The notes: a model not told the origin generated them from the letters alone. DNA of 6,757 bases from Candidatus Zixiibacteriota bacterium (GCA_030597645.1 JAUVRN010000107.1:1-6757), one strand, 5' to 3'; positions 1 through 6,036 are shown, numbered from the stretch's first letter. Numbers and translations: made by a program.

Positions 1-48
1 CGCTTGATATACATACCGGCAGCAATGCAAAGAAAACGAAACCAAAAC

Positions 49-54
49 GGAGGT
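49..54 (+). promoter_or_regulatory. Ribosome binding site deciding the hsp20 start
   Basis: GGAGGT lies six bases before the ATG at 61 and is an almost ideal Shine-Dalgarno sequence. It makes 61 the start. The in-frame upstream start candidates at 4 and 25 have no comparable site and would add a lysine/asparagine-rich extension translated from what looks like an A-rich leader. Confidence 0.85.
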
Positions 55-60
55 TTGAAT

Positions 61-504
61 ATGACACTCGTAAAATTTGCGCCGATGCGCGGTCCGTGGC
101 AGACGCACCATCGCCTGGACCGGATCTTCGACTCGTTCTTCAGCGACACGCAGCTCGAACGCGGTCCTGAAAGCTGCAACTGGTCACCCAGGGTGGATGT
201 GGAGGAGACGGACAAGGCGCTGGTACTTCGTGCCGACCTGCCCGGGCTCGACAAGAAAGACATGCACATCAACGTCGAGGACAACCGCCTGACCATTCGC
301 GGTGAGCGCAAGAGCCAGTCCGAAGACAAGGATGCCAACTTTCATCGCGTGGAGCGCACCTACGGGACGTTCACGCGCAGCTTTACCCTCCCGGCCACCG
401 TCCTCGCCGACCAGATGGAAGCCTCGTACAGGGACGGCGTGCTGGAAGTCGTGATCCCCAAGGCAGAAGAAGTCAAGCCGCGGGAGATCGAAATAAAGAG
501 CTGA
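61..504 (+). CDS. hsp20: Small heat-shock protein, Hsp20/alpha-crystallin family
   Basis: This is a 147-residue ATP-independent cytoplasmic holdase. Family members form oligomers that bind unfolding proteins and hand them to DnaK/ClpB for refolding. Seen in the sequence: a variable N-terminal arm (about 1-40, with the aromatic patch RIFDSFF at 21-27), then the alpha-crystallin domain (about 41-134). That domain opens with W41-x-P43-x-V45-D46, has LPGL at 60-63, the conserved FHRVERTYGTFTRSFTLP stretch at 94-111, and the hallmark GVL in YRDGVLEV (123-130). The C-terminal tail carries an I143-E-I145 motif, the I-x-I element that docks neighbouring dimers during oligomer assembly. Length is normal for bacterial class A Hsp20. 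The start at 61 is set by the ribosome binding site. dnaK and clpB lie downstream on the same strand, which fits a heat-stress role. The promoter lies mostly outside the window. The family call is near certain; the client range is unknown. Confidence 0.96.
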   Translation: MTLVKFAPMRGPWQTHHRLDRIFDSFFSDTQLERGPESCNWSPRVDVEETDKALVLRADLPGLDKKDMHINVEDNRLTIRGERKSQSEDKDANFHRVERTYGTFTRSFTLPATVLADQMEASYRDGVLEVVIPKAEEVKPREIEIKS

Positions 505-533
505 CCCTCGCTGCACACGGACAACCAGGGAAG

Positions 534-564
534 AAGGGCGGGGCGGTATTATACCCGCCCTTTC
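534..564 (+). terminator. Intrinsic terminator or attenuator between hsp20 and dnaK
   Basis: A nine-base-pair GC-rich stem pairs AAGGGCGGG (534-542) with CCCGCCCTT (554-562) around an 11-base loop, and is followed by TTTCTC. The stem begins 30 bases after the hsp20 stop. The T-tract is short and interrupted, so termination may be partial. That would leave hsp20 transcript more abundant than the dnaK-clpB transcript. I see no convincing separate promoter between the stem and dnaK, which makes partial read-through plausible but unproven. Confidence 0.65.
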
Positions 565-606
565 TCATCTGAGAAGTGCAGGCGTCGGGCGGCCACAACG
601 AAAAAC

Positions 607-618
607 AAGGAGAGGTGA
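607..618 (+). promoter_or_regulatory. Ribosome binding site of dnaK
   Basis: AAGGAGAGGTGA contains two overlapping Shine-Dalgarno cores, AAGGAG (607-612) and GAGGTGA (612-618), placed 6 to 12 bases before the ATG at 625. The surroundings are A-rich. This fits a strongly translated chaperone gene. Confidence 0.75.
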
Positions 619-624
619 GAAGAT

Positions 625-2535
625 ATGAGCAAAATCATAGGCATAGACCTGGGTACCACCAATTCCTGCGTCGCGGTGATGGAGGGGCAGGAACCGAAGG
701 TGCTGCCCAATAGCGAAGGCGCGCGCACGACACCGTCGGTGGTCGCGGTCAATTCGGCTGGAGAGCGACTGGTGGGGCAGGTGGCCAAGCGTCAGGCTGT
801 AACCAACCCGCTCGACACCGTGTTCTCGGCCAAGCGATTCATCGGGCGGCAGTTCAGCGAAGTCACCGAGGAAGCGAAGAACTTTCCATTTAAGGTCACG
901 GAGGGATCCGACGGCCAGGTTCGCATCAAAATGGCAGGAACGGAACACGAGCCGGCCGAGATCTCGGCTATGATCCTTGGGAAGATGAAGCAGACCGCCG
1001 AAGACTACCTCGGCGAAAAGGTCACCGAAGCGGTGATCACCGTGCCGGCCTACTTCAACGACAGTCAGCGGCAGGCGACCAAGGATGCCGGCCGTATCGC
1101 GGGACTGAACGTGCGCCGGATCATTAACGAACCGACCGCCGCGGCGCTCGCGTACGGTCTGGACCGAAAGACCGACGAGAAGATCGCCGTGTTCGACCTG
1201 GGCGGAGGCACGTTTGACATCTCTATCCTGGAGATCGGCGACGGTGTGTTCGAGGTCCGCTCCACCAACGGTGATACGCACCTGGGTGGGGACGACTTCG
1301 ACAAGCAGATCATCGACTGGCTGGTGAACGAGTTCAAGAAGGCCGAAGGGATCGACCTCGGTGCGGACGCCATGGCGCTCCAGAGACTCAAGGAGGCTGC
1401 GGAAAAGGCCAAGGTCGAGCTGTCCACCGCAACGACGACGCAGATCAACCTGCCGTTCATTACGGCAGATCAGAACGGCCCCAAGCACCTCAACGTGGAA
1501 CTCACGCGGGCCCGCCTGGAACAACTCGTGGAGGACCTGATCGAGCGGACGGTAGAGCCATGCCAGAAGGCGCTCGCCGATGCCGGCCTGACGGCGTCCG
1601 ATATTCAGGAGGTCATCCTGGCCGGGGGCATGACGCGTATGCCGCGCGGTCAGGCCACAGTCAAGGAGCTCTTCGGGCGTGAACCCCACAGGGGCGTCAA
1701 CCCGGACGAGGTCGTAGCCACAGGCGCGGCCATTCAGGGGGGCGTGCTGGCGGGTGACGTCAAGGATGTGCTCCTGCTGGATGTCACACCTTTGTCGCTG
1801 GGCATCGAGACCAAGGGCGGCGTGTTCACTCGTCTGATCGACCGGAACACGACTATTCCGACGCGCAAATCGGAGGCATTCAGTACAGCCGAAGACAGCC
1901 AGACCACAGTGGAAGTGCACGTGCTGCAGGGCGAGCGCGAGATCGCCATCCACAACAAGACGATTGGGCGCTTTCACCTGGATGGTCTCCCGCCCGCACC
2001 GCGTGGCGTGCCGCAGATCGAGGTGACGTTCGACATCGACGCCAACGGTATTCTGCACGTCACGGCCAAAGACCGTGCCACGGGGAAGGAGCAGAAGATT
2101 CGCATCGAGGCCGGTAGCGGTATGTCCGAAGCCGAGATCGAGCGGATGGTCGACGACGCCAAACAGCACGCCCAGGAAGACAGCAAGCGGCGTGAAGAAG
2201 TGGATATCCGCAATCGGGCCGACGGGCTGGCGTACCAGATCCATAAACAGCTCAAGGAATACGGAGATAAGGTGCCGCCCGATCAGTCGGCCCGCGTGGA
2301 AGCGGCTGCCGAGCGGGTTCAAACAGCACTCAAGGGCACCGACGCCGGCGAAATCAAACGCGCAGCCGATGATCTCGAGCAGGTGTGGCAGCAAGCCGCG
2401 GAGGGAATGTACCAGCAGGCCCAGGAAACGCCACAGGGTGCCCCGTCAAACGGTCCGAACGGCGGCTCATCGGAACCGGAGACGGAGAGCAGTGGCCCAA
2501 TCGAAGCGGACTACGAAGTCGTAGACGAGAAGTAA
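625..2535 (+). CDS. dnaK: Molecular chaperone DnaK (Hsp70)
   Basis: This 636-residue cytoplasmic Hsp70 binds and releases exposed hydrophobic peptides under ATP control, with DnaJ and GrpE as usual partners. The nucleotide-binding domain (about 1-380) shows phosphate-1 IDLGTTNS (7-14), catalytic-type K70, PAYFNDSQRQAT (141-152), NEPTAAALAYGLD (168-180) and phosphate-2 DLGGGTFDIS (191-200), whose T196 matches the autophosphorylated threonine of E. coli. The hydrophobic linker DVLLLDVTP is at 381-389. The beta-sandwich substrate domain (about 390-500) has SLGIET, TTIPT and PQIEVTFDIDANGILHV. A helical lid follows, with a Q/G/S/E-rich tail ending DYEVVDEK. Length matches the E. coli protein (638). 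Three residues in the adenosine-binding part of the ATPase domain look uncommon: A333, G342 and T366. clpB starts 22 bases downstream, so the two probably form one transcript. No grpE or dnaJ is adjacent, so this could be a second, dispersed or ClpB-dedicated dnaK copy. Confidence 0.98.
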   Translation: MSKIIGIDLGTTNSCVAVMEGQEPKVLPNSEGARTTPSVVAVNSAGERLVGQVAKRQAVTNPLDTVFSAKRFIGRQFSEVTEEAKNFPFKVTEGSDGQVRIKMAGTEHEPAEISAMILGKMKQTAEDYLGEKVTEAVITVPAYFNDSQRQATKDAGRIAGLNVRRIINEPTAAALAYGLDRKTDEKIAVFDLGGGTFDISILEIGDGVFEVRSTNGDTHLGGDDFDKQIIDWLVNEFKKAEGIDLGADAMALQRLKEAAEKAKVELSTATTTQINLPFITADQNGPKHLNVELTRARLEQLVEDLIERTVEPCQKALADAGLTASDIQEVILAGGMTRMPRGQATVKELFGREPHRGVNPDEVVATGAAIQGGVLAGDVKDVLLLDVTPLSLGIETKGGVFTRLIDRNTTIPTRKSEAFSTAEDSQTTVEVHVLQGEREIAIHNKTIGRFHLDGLPPAPRGVPQIEVTFDIDANGILHVTAKDRATGKEQKIRIEAGSGMSEAEIERMVDDAKQHAQEDSKRREEVDIRNRADGLAYQIHKQLKEYGDKVPPDQSARVEAAAERVQTALKGTDAGEIKRAADDLEQVWQQAAEGMYQQAQETPQGAPSNGPNGGSSEPETESSGPIEADYEVVDEK

Positions 2536-2557
2536 GACCAGGAAAGGTGACATAGAA

Positions 2558-5188
2558 GTGACGGATCTCAGCAAGTGGACGGAACGAAGTCGGGAGGCCC
2601 TGGCCGCGGCCGTAGCCAGGGCCGATGAGTTGCAGTCGAGCGAAGTGACGCCGCTGCATCTGCTCTGGGCGTTGTTCCAGGATGGCGAAGGTATCGCCAC
2701 TGTATTGACGCGGAGTAGCCAGGGTGCCGCGGAGCCCATCAAGCAGGAGATCGAGCGACAACTCGAGACACAGCCCGTGGTCTCGGGTGTGGCTGACCGC
2801 ATTCCGTCCGCCGCGCTGAGAGACGTATTCACGCGGGCCGGCAGGCAGATGGCCCGGTTCAACGACGAGTATCTCTCGGTGGAGCACCTGTTGCTGGCAC
2901 TCTCCTCATCCACGGATTCCGCGGGAGACCTGCTGCGCCGTCACGGACTGACCGAAGACGCGATCATGGCGGCGCTTCAGTCGGTACGGGGACATCAACG
3001 CGTCACCGACCCTGAACCGGAGAGCAAGTACCAGGTGCTGGAAAAGTACACCCGTGACCTGACGGCACTGGCCCGAGCCGACAAACTCGATCCGGTAATC
3101 GGCCGTGACGAGGAGATCCGCCGCGTGCTCAAGATCCTGTCGCGGCGGACCAAGAACAACCCGGTGCTCATCGGTGAGCCGGGTGTCGGCAAGACCGCGA
3201 TCGCGGAAGGGCTGGCCCTCCACATCGCCAGGGGTGACGTGCCGGAGTCCCTGCGCGATCGCCGCGTGCTATCGCTGGATTTGGGCGCCATCCTGGCAGG
3301 AACCAAGTACCGCGGCGAGTTTGAAGAGCGGTTCAAGGCGCTGCTCAAGGAAGTCACGGCCGCCGACGGACGAGTCGTTCTATTCATCGACGAGCTTCAC
3401 ACGCTGGTGGGCGCGGGCGCCGTGGGCGGTGCCATGGATGCCTCCAACATGCTCAAGCCCGCACTGGCGCGCGGTGACCTGCGGTGCATCGGTGCCACGA
3501 CGCTCGACGAGTTCCGCGAACACATCGAGAAGGACGCGGCCCTGGAACGGCGTTTTGCACCCGTGTATGTGGACCAGCCGGACGTCGAAGACACGATCGC
3601 CATTCTACGCGGGCTCAAAGAGCGGTACGAGGTTCACCACGGCATCAAGATCTCCGATGATGCGCTGGTGGCTGCTGCGACGCTGTCGGATCGATACATC
3701 TCCAACCGGTTCCTGCCCGACAAGGCGATCGACCTGATGGATGAAGCCGCGGCGGAGCTGAGGCTGGCGATCGACAGCATGCCGCCGGAGCTGGAGGAAG
3801 TGGAGAAGCGCATACGCCGCCTGGAGATCGAACGCGCCGCGATCAAGAAGGACAGGAGCGCACGCGTCAGGCTGGAGTCCCTCGAACTCGAGCTTGGTGA
3901 ACTCAAGAGCAACGCGGAATCCCTGCGCCTGCAATGGCAGGCTGAAAAGGTCGCGGTGGGACGAATCCGCCAGCTCAATGAGGATATCGAAAGGCTCAAG
4001 ACGGACGCGGATCGAGCCGAAAGAGAGGCCGATTTCGATGGTGCGGCCCGGCTTCGCTATGGCGACATCCCGGCCCGGGAGGAAGAGCTGACACGCGAAG
4101 GTACCCGCCTGGGGGAACTGCAGAGGGACCGCAAGCTGCTCACCGAAGAAGTGAGCGCCGACGATGTGGCCGGCGTGGTGGCCCAGTGGACAGGTATTCC
4201 CGTGTCACGGCTTAGTGAGAGCGAAACAGAGCGTCTCTTGCATCTCGAGGATCATTTGCGTGAACGGGTGGTAGGGCAGGACGACGCTCTGCGATCGGTT
4301 GCACAGATGGTGCGGTCCGCCCGCGCGGGGCTGGCGGATCCGCAGCGGCCGCTCGGGTCGTTCCTGTTCCTCGGTCCCACGGGTGTGGGCAAGACGGAAC
4401 TGGCAAGGGCGCTGGCTGAGTTTCTCTACGGTGACGAAGGTGCGATGGTGCGCCTGGACATGTCCGAGTACATGGAGAGGCACTCCGTATCCCGGCTGAT
4501 CGGTGCACCGCCCGGCTATGTCGGCTACAATGAGGGCGGACAGCTGACGGAGGCGGTCAGGCGCCGGCCCTACTCCGTCATCCTGCTGGACGAGATTGAA
4601 AAGGCGCACCACGACGTCTTCAACCTCCTTCTCCAGTTGTTGGATGACGGTCGGCTCACCGACAATCAGGGTCGGGTGGTCGATTTCAAGAACACGTTGA
4701 TCATCATGACGTCCAATCTCGGGGCGAATCGTATCCTGGCTCTGACCGAGGAGGGCGCTTCCTATGACCGGCTCCAGGAGGAACTCCTGGAGCTCCTCAA
4801 GCGGACCCTGCGCCCGGAGTTCCTGAACCGAATCGATGAGACCATCGTCTTTCATCCCCTGGATCGGGAGGCGATTGCCCGCATCGTGCGGCTCCAGTTT
4901 GCGCTGATCGCGGGCCGGGCTGCCCGGCAGGGCATTGCACTGGAACTCACCGATGCCGCGGCCGAACAGCTCGCGCTGTGGGGCTATGACCCTGCCTTCG
5001 GTGCGAGACCACTCAAGCGGGTGCTTCAGACCGAGATCACTCATCGGCTTGCTGAGGCAGTCCTGTCCGGGCGGGTCCGGTCCGGGCAATCGCTAATGGT
5101 CGTTGCAGTGGACGGCCAAATTGAACTTGAGGCGGGCACCGCGGAAGTTACCGGGAATGCGCAGGCCGAAATGGCCGGAGTGTCATAA
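2558..5188 (+). CDS. clpB: ATP-dependent disaggregase ClpB (Hsp100)
   Basis: This 876-residue hexameric AAA+ unfoldase extracts chains from aggregates and threads them through its pore in cooperation with DnaK. Domains in order: a double Clp_N repeat (about 1-145); AAA-1 with Walker A GEPGVGKT (206-213), pore-loop Y251 in KYRG, Walker B VVLFIDE (273-279) and arginine finger in LERRF (329-333); a long charged coiled-coil middle domain (about 405-525); and AAA-2. AAA-2 follows QWTGIPVS (543-550) and has Walker A GPTGVGKT (606-613), pore-loop GYVGY (653-657), Walker B VILLDE (674-679) and sensor-2 GARPLKR (815-821). The full-length middle domain, which docks DnaK, separates it from ClpA and ClpC. 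There is no ClpP-binding IGF/LGF-type loop evident. Slightly longer than E. coli ClpB (857), with an extra acidic tail. The start is GTG, supported by AGGAAAGGTGA at 2540-2550 and by MTDLSKWTERSREAL, a typical ClpB beginning. It is probably co-transcribed with dnaK. Confidence 0.98.
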   Translation: MTDLSKWTERSREALAAAVARADELQSSEVTPLHLLWALFQDGEGIATVLTRSSQGAAEPIKQEIERQLETQPVVSGVADRIPSAALRDVFTRAGRQMARFNDEYLSVEHLLLALSSSTDSAGDLLRRHGLTEDAIMAALQSVRGHQRVTDPEPESKYQVLEKYTRDLTALARADKLDPVIGRDEEIRRVLKILSRRTKNNPVLIGEPGVGKTAIAEGLALHIARGDVPESLRDRRVLSLDLGAILAGTKYRGEFEERFKALLKEVTAADGRVVLFIDELHTLVGAGAVGGAMDASNMLKPALARGDLRCIGATTLDEFREHIEKDAALERRFAPVYVDQPDVEDTIAILRGLKERYEVHHGIKISDDALVAAATLSDRYISNRFLPDKAIDLMDEAAAELRLAIDSMPPELEEVEKRIRRLEIERAAIKKDRSARVRLESLELELGELKSNAESLRLQWQAEKVAVGRIRQLNEDIERLKTDADRAEREADFDGAARLRYGDIPAREEELTREGTRLGELQRDRKLLTEEVSADDVAGVVAQWTGIPVSRLSESETERLLHLEDHLRERVVGQDDALRSVAQMVRSARAGLADPQRPLGSFLFLGPTGVGKTELARALAEFLYGDEGAMVRLDMSEYMERHSVSRLIGAPPGYVGYNEGGQLTEAVRRRPYSVILLDEIEKAHHDVFNLLLQLLDDGRLTDNQGRVVDFKNTLIIMTSNLGANRILALTEEGASYDRLQEELLELLKRTLRPEFLNRIDETIVFHPLDREAIARIVRLQFALIAGRAARQGIALELTDAAAEQLALWGYDPAFGARPLKRVLQTEITHRLAEAVLSGRVRSGQSLMVVAVDGQIELEAGTAEVTGNAQAEMAGVS

Positions 5189-5190
5189 CC

Positions 5191-5208
5191 GCCGCTCAAG
5201 TGTGCGGC
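5191..5208 (+). terminator. Weak hairpin after clpB, possible terminator
   Basis: GCCGC (5191-5195) pairs with GCGGC (5204-5208) around an eight-base loop, starting two bases after the clpB stop. There is no T-tract, so this is at most a transcript-end stabiliser or a Rho-linked stop. It is listed because no better terminator follows clpB before the next promoter. Confidence 0.25.
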
Positions 5209-5226
5209 CACCAGTACAGTGAGAGA

Positions 5227-5259
5227 TATCCAACTAAGCCGTTGGTGCACAATTGGATA
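5227..5259. repeat. Nested inverted repeat TATCCAA / TTGGATA
   Basis: TATCCAA (5227-5233) and TTGGATA (5253-5259) form a perfect seven-base inverted repeat with 19 bases between. Inside it, CCAAC (5230-5234) can instead pair with GTTGG (5241-5245) across six bases. The two pairings share 5230-5233 and exclude each other, so this may be an RNA switch, a protein-binding dyad, or chance. Confidence 0.5.
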
Positions 5260-5310
5260 ACTCTGGGATCGGGCCATGTGGCGCAGAAGCGTCGACAATC
5301 TGAACAGTTA

Positions 5311-5344
5311 CACTTTCGCTGCAGCTTGCAACCAGTCGAAAGTG
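5311..5344. repeat. Inverted repeat CACTTTCG / CGAAAGTG, possible activator site
   Basis: A perfect eight-base inverted repeat, CACTTTCG (5311-5318) and CGAAAGTG (5337-5344), spans 34 bases. Its 18-base interior contains a small TGCA-GCT-TGCA dyad (5320-5330). The centre lies about 115 bases upstream of the start point predicted for the sigma-54 promoter, within the usual range for bacterial enhancer-binding protein sites. The repeat is seen directly; the protein that binds is inferred, and a PrsR-like regulator would be the natural candidate. Confidence 0.55.
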
Positions 5345-5358
5345 ACCCATTCGTGGGT
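5345..5358. repeat. TTCG-loop hairpin abutting the 5311-5344 dyad
   Basis: ACCCA (5345-5349) pairs with TGGGT (5354-5358) around a TTCG tetraloop. It starts at the base right after the preceding inverted repeat ends, so in RNA the two stems could stack coaxially. There is no T-tract, so it is not a standard terminator. Confidence 0.4.
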
Positions 5359-5416
5359 GGTGGTAGTGGATTGTGTGGCAGTCAATTAGGTGTGGCCACC
5401 CCCGTTTGCTGAGAGA

Positions 5417-5433
5417 TTGGCAAGTCGATTGCT
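5417..5433 (+). promoter_or_regulatory. Sigma-54 (RpoN) -24/-12 promoter of the PEP-CTERM gene
   Basis: TTGGCAAG (5417-5424), four bases, then TTGCT (5429-5433) matches the consensus YTGGCACGNNNNTTGCW at every defined position but one (A for C at 5423). The diagnostic GG (5419-5420) and GC (5431-5432) are exactly ten bases apart. Transcription should start near 5444, giving a leader of about 54 bases before the ATG at 5498. The orientation and the downstream gene agree with known RpoN control of PEP-CTERM genes in other bacteria. Such promoters need an ATP-hydrolysing activator bound upstream, which fits the dyads at 5311-5358. Confidence 0.78.
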
Positions 5434-5456
5434 GTAATACGCCAATGGAATATGTG

Positions 5457-5480
5457 CATTCGCCATAGAAGTTCCGAATG
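5457..5480 (+). promoter_or_regulatory. Leader hairpin just before the PEP-CTERM ribosome binding site
   Basis: CATTCG (5457-5462) pairs with CGAATG (5475-5480) over a 12-base loop, ending four bases before the Shine-Dalgarno sequence. The predicted leader also carries the direct repeat AATGGAAT at its expected 5' end (5444-5451) and next to the ribosome binding site (5477-5484). A role in translation or mRNA stability is possible but unproven. Confidence 0.4.
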
Positions 5481-5484
5481 GAAT

Positions 5485-5492
5485 GGGGAGGA
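5485..5492 (+). promoter_or_regulatory. Ribosome binding site deciding the PEP-CTERM start
   Basis: GGGGAGGA ends five bases before the ATG at 5498. The other in-frame ATG, at 5483, overlaps this site and has no Shine-Dalgarno of its own. The start is therefore placed at 5498, which also gives the cleaner signal-peptide N-terminus MRKLIR. Confidence 0.8.
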
Positions 5493-5497
5493 ACCAG

Positions 5498-5905
5498 ATG
5501 CGCAAACTGATCAGGATTCACATTCAGGCCATACTGCTGGTCGGCGTGATGGTCACGGGCGTCGCTGCGGTTCAGCTGCAGCCGATGCTGGGGGCCGACG
5601 CGCTGCGCTCCCCGGCGCTTGAACTCTCGGACCACCAGGCCTTCGCATTACCCGAGAGTGCGTTTGACACACAACTCCGTGATTTCGGGATTTCCCGGTA
5701 TCCGTTCCGTCCGCATCTCGACAACAACGTCGATACATACGTCCATGATGGTCGGAATCAGTATGGAGCGACGCCGTCAGGCATAATCTACCTCTTCCGT
5801 GTGGACGACCCTCCGACGGGGACAATTCCTGAGCCGGGAACGCTGATCCTGCTGGGCACGGGCCTGGTTGGATTGGGTGCCGCGTATCGCCGGCGGCGCA
5901 GTTAG
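5498..5905 (+). CDS. Small PEP-CTERM domain surface protein
   Basis: A 135-residue exported protein. It has an N-terminal signal peptide with basic MRKLIR, hydrophobic core about 9-23 and probable cleavage near GVAA (21-24), a short mature part (about 25-108), and a textbook C-terminal sorting signal. That signal is P111-E-P-G-T, a hydrophobic segment LILLGTGLVGLGAAY (116-130), and the basic end RRRRS. In this family exosortase cleaves at the PEP motif in the inner membrane, and mature proteins are usually linked to exopolysaccharide, biofilm or floc formation. The mature part has no cysteine, resembles no domain I recognise, and is rich in polar residues and aromatics (YPF, YVHDGRNQYG, YLFRVDD). 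It sits alone behind its own sigma-54 promoter and in front of a strong terminator, so it is probably a single-gene unit. Exosortase is not in the window. The sorting-class call is firm; the specific function is unknown. Confidence 0.92.
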   Translation: MRKLIRIHIQAILLVGVMVTGVAAVQLQPMLGADALRSPALELSDHQAFALPESAFDTQLRDFGISRYPFRPHLDNNVDTYVHDGRNQYGATPSGIIYLFRVDDPPTGTIPEPGTLILLGTGLVGLGAAYRRRRS

Positions 5906-5941
5906 CTTCCACAACACCGGCAAGGCCTCCAGACGACTCTC

Positions 5942-5975
5942 AGGCCGGGCGATCCGTCCGGCCTTCGGTATTTTT
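5942..5975 (+). terminator. Intrinsic terminator of the PEP-CTERM gene
   Basis: AGGCCGG (5942-5948) pairs with CCGGCCT (5958-5964). The stem can extend inward by a G-T wobble, C-G and G-C to a three-base loop, giving about ten pairs. A T-rich tail follows (TTCGG, then TATTTTT to 5975). It lies 37 bases after the stop codon and is the clearest terminator in the window. Confidence 0.8.
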
Positions 5976-6036
5976 GGCCGCGGGGCGGTCCGACGACATG
6001 GTTTCCCCATCTCCCATGGAATTGCGCTGATTCAGC

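Larger units (their letters stand above)
5189..5497. other. Non-coding, dyad-rich control region upstream of the PEP-CTERM gene
   Basis: These 309 bases hold no convincing gene. Base composition is visibly less GC-rich than the flanking genes. The stretch contains at least five inverted repeats (5191-5208, 5227-5259, 5311-5344, 5345-5358, 5457-5480), an 8-base palindrome GTGGCCAC (5392-5399), a G-rich run (5355-5369) and a sigma-54 promoter (5417-5433). The layout, with dyads about 80 to 220 bases upstream of a -24/-12 promoter, is what an activator-dependent control region looks like. The function of the individual dyads is inferred. Confidence 0.6.

Noticed and set aside
1..40. Heat-shock promoter or repressor site upstream of hsp20
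   Set aside because: CTTGATA (3-9) resembles a sigma-32 -35 element, but no CCCCAT-like -10 follows at the right distance. TATACA (8-13) could be a -10 but its -35 would lie outside the window. No CIRCE or HAIR inverted repeat is present.
4..60. Upstream extension of hsp20 to position 4
   Set aside because: The added residues come from an A-rich leader that includes the GGAGGT ribosome binding site for the ATG at 61.
565..2394. 609-codon open frame on the - strand, antisense to dnaK
   Set aside because: Long antisense frames opposite hsp70/dnaK are a known effect of codon bias, and have been misannotated as NAD-specific glutamate dehydrogenase. The frame has no ribosome binding site I can see, and the + strand is unmistakably dnaK.
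4205..5089. 294-codon open frame on the - strand, antisense to clpB
   Set aside because: It lies opposite the highly conserved AAA-2 domain of ClpB, and its product resembles nothing I recognise. It is a GC-rich shadow frame.
5228..5247. Integron attC-like site
   Set aside because: ATCCAAC fits RYYYAAC, but the partner GTTGGTG fails the GTTRRRY pattern, and there is no integrase, cassette array or second site.
5200..5412. 70-codon open frame in the clpB to PEP-CTERM gap
   Set aside because: No ribosome binding site, no recognisable product, and it runs through the inverted repeats. It looks like chance in a control region.
5234..5635. 133-codon open frame on the - strand across the gap and the PEP-CTERM 5' end
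   Set aside because: The composition is not protein-like (His/Cys/Ser-rich), it has no plausible start context, and it overlaps the sigma-54 promoter and a firm gene.
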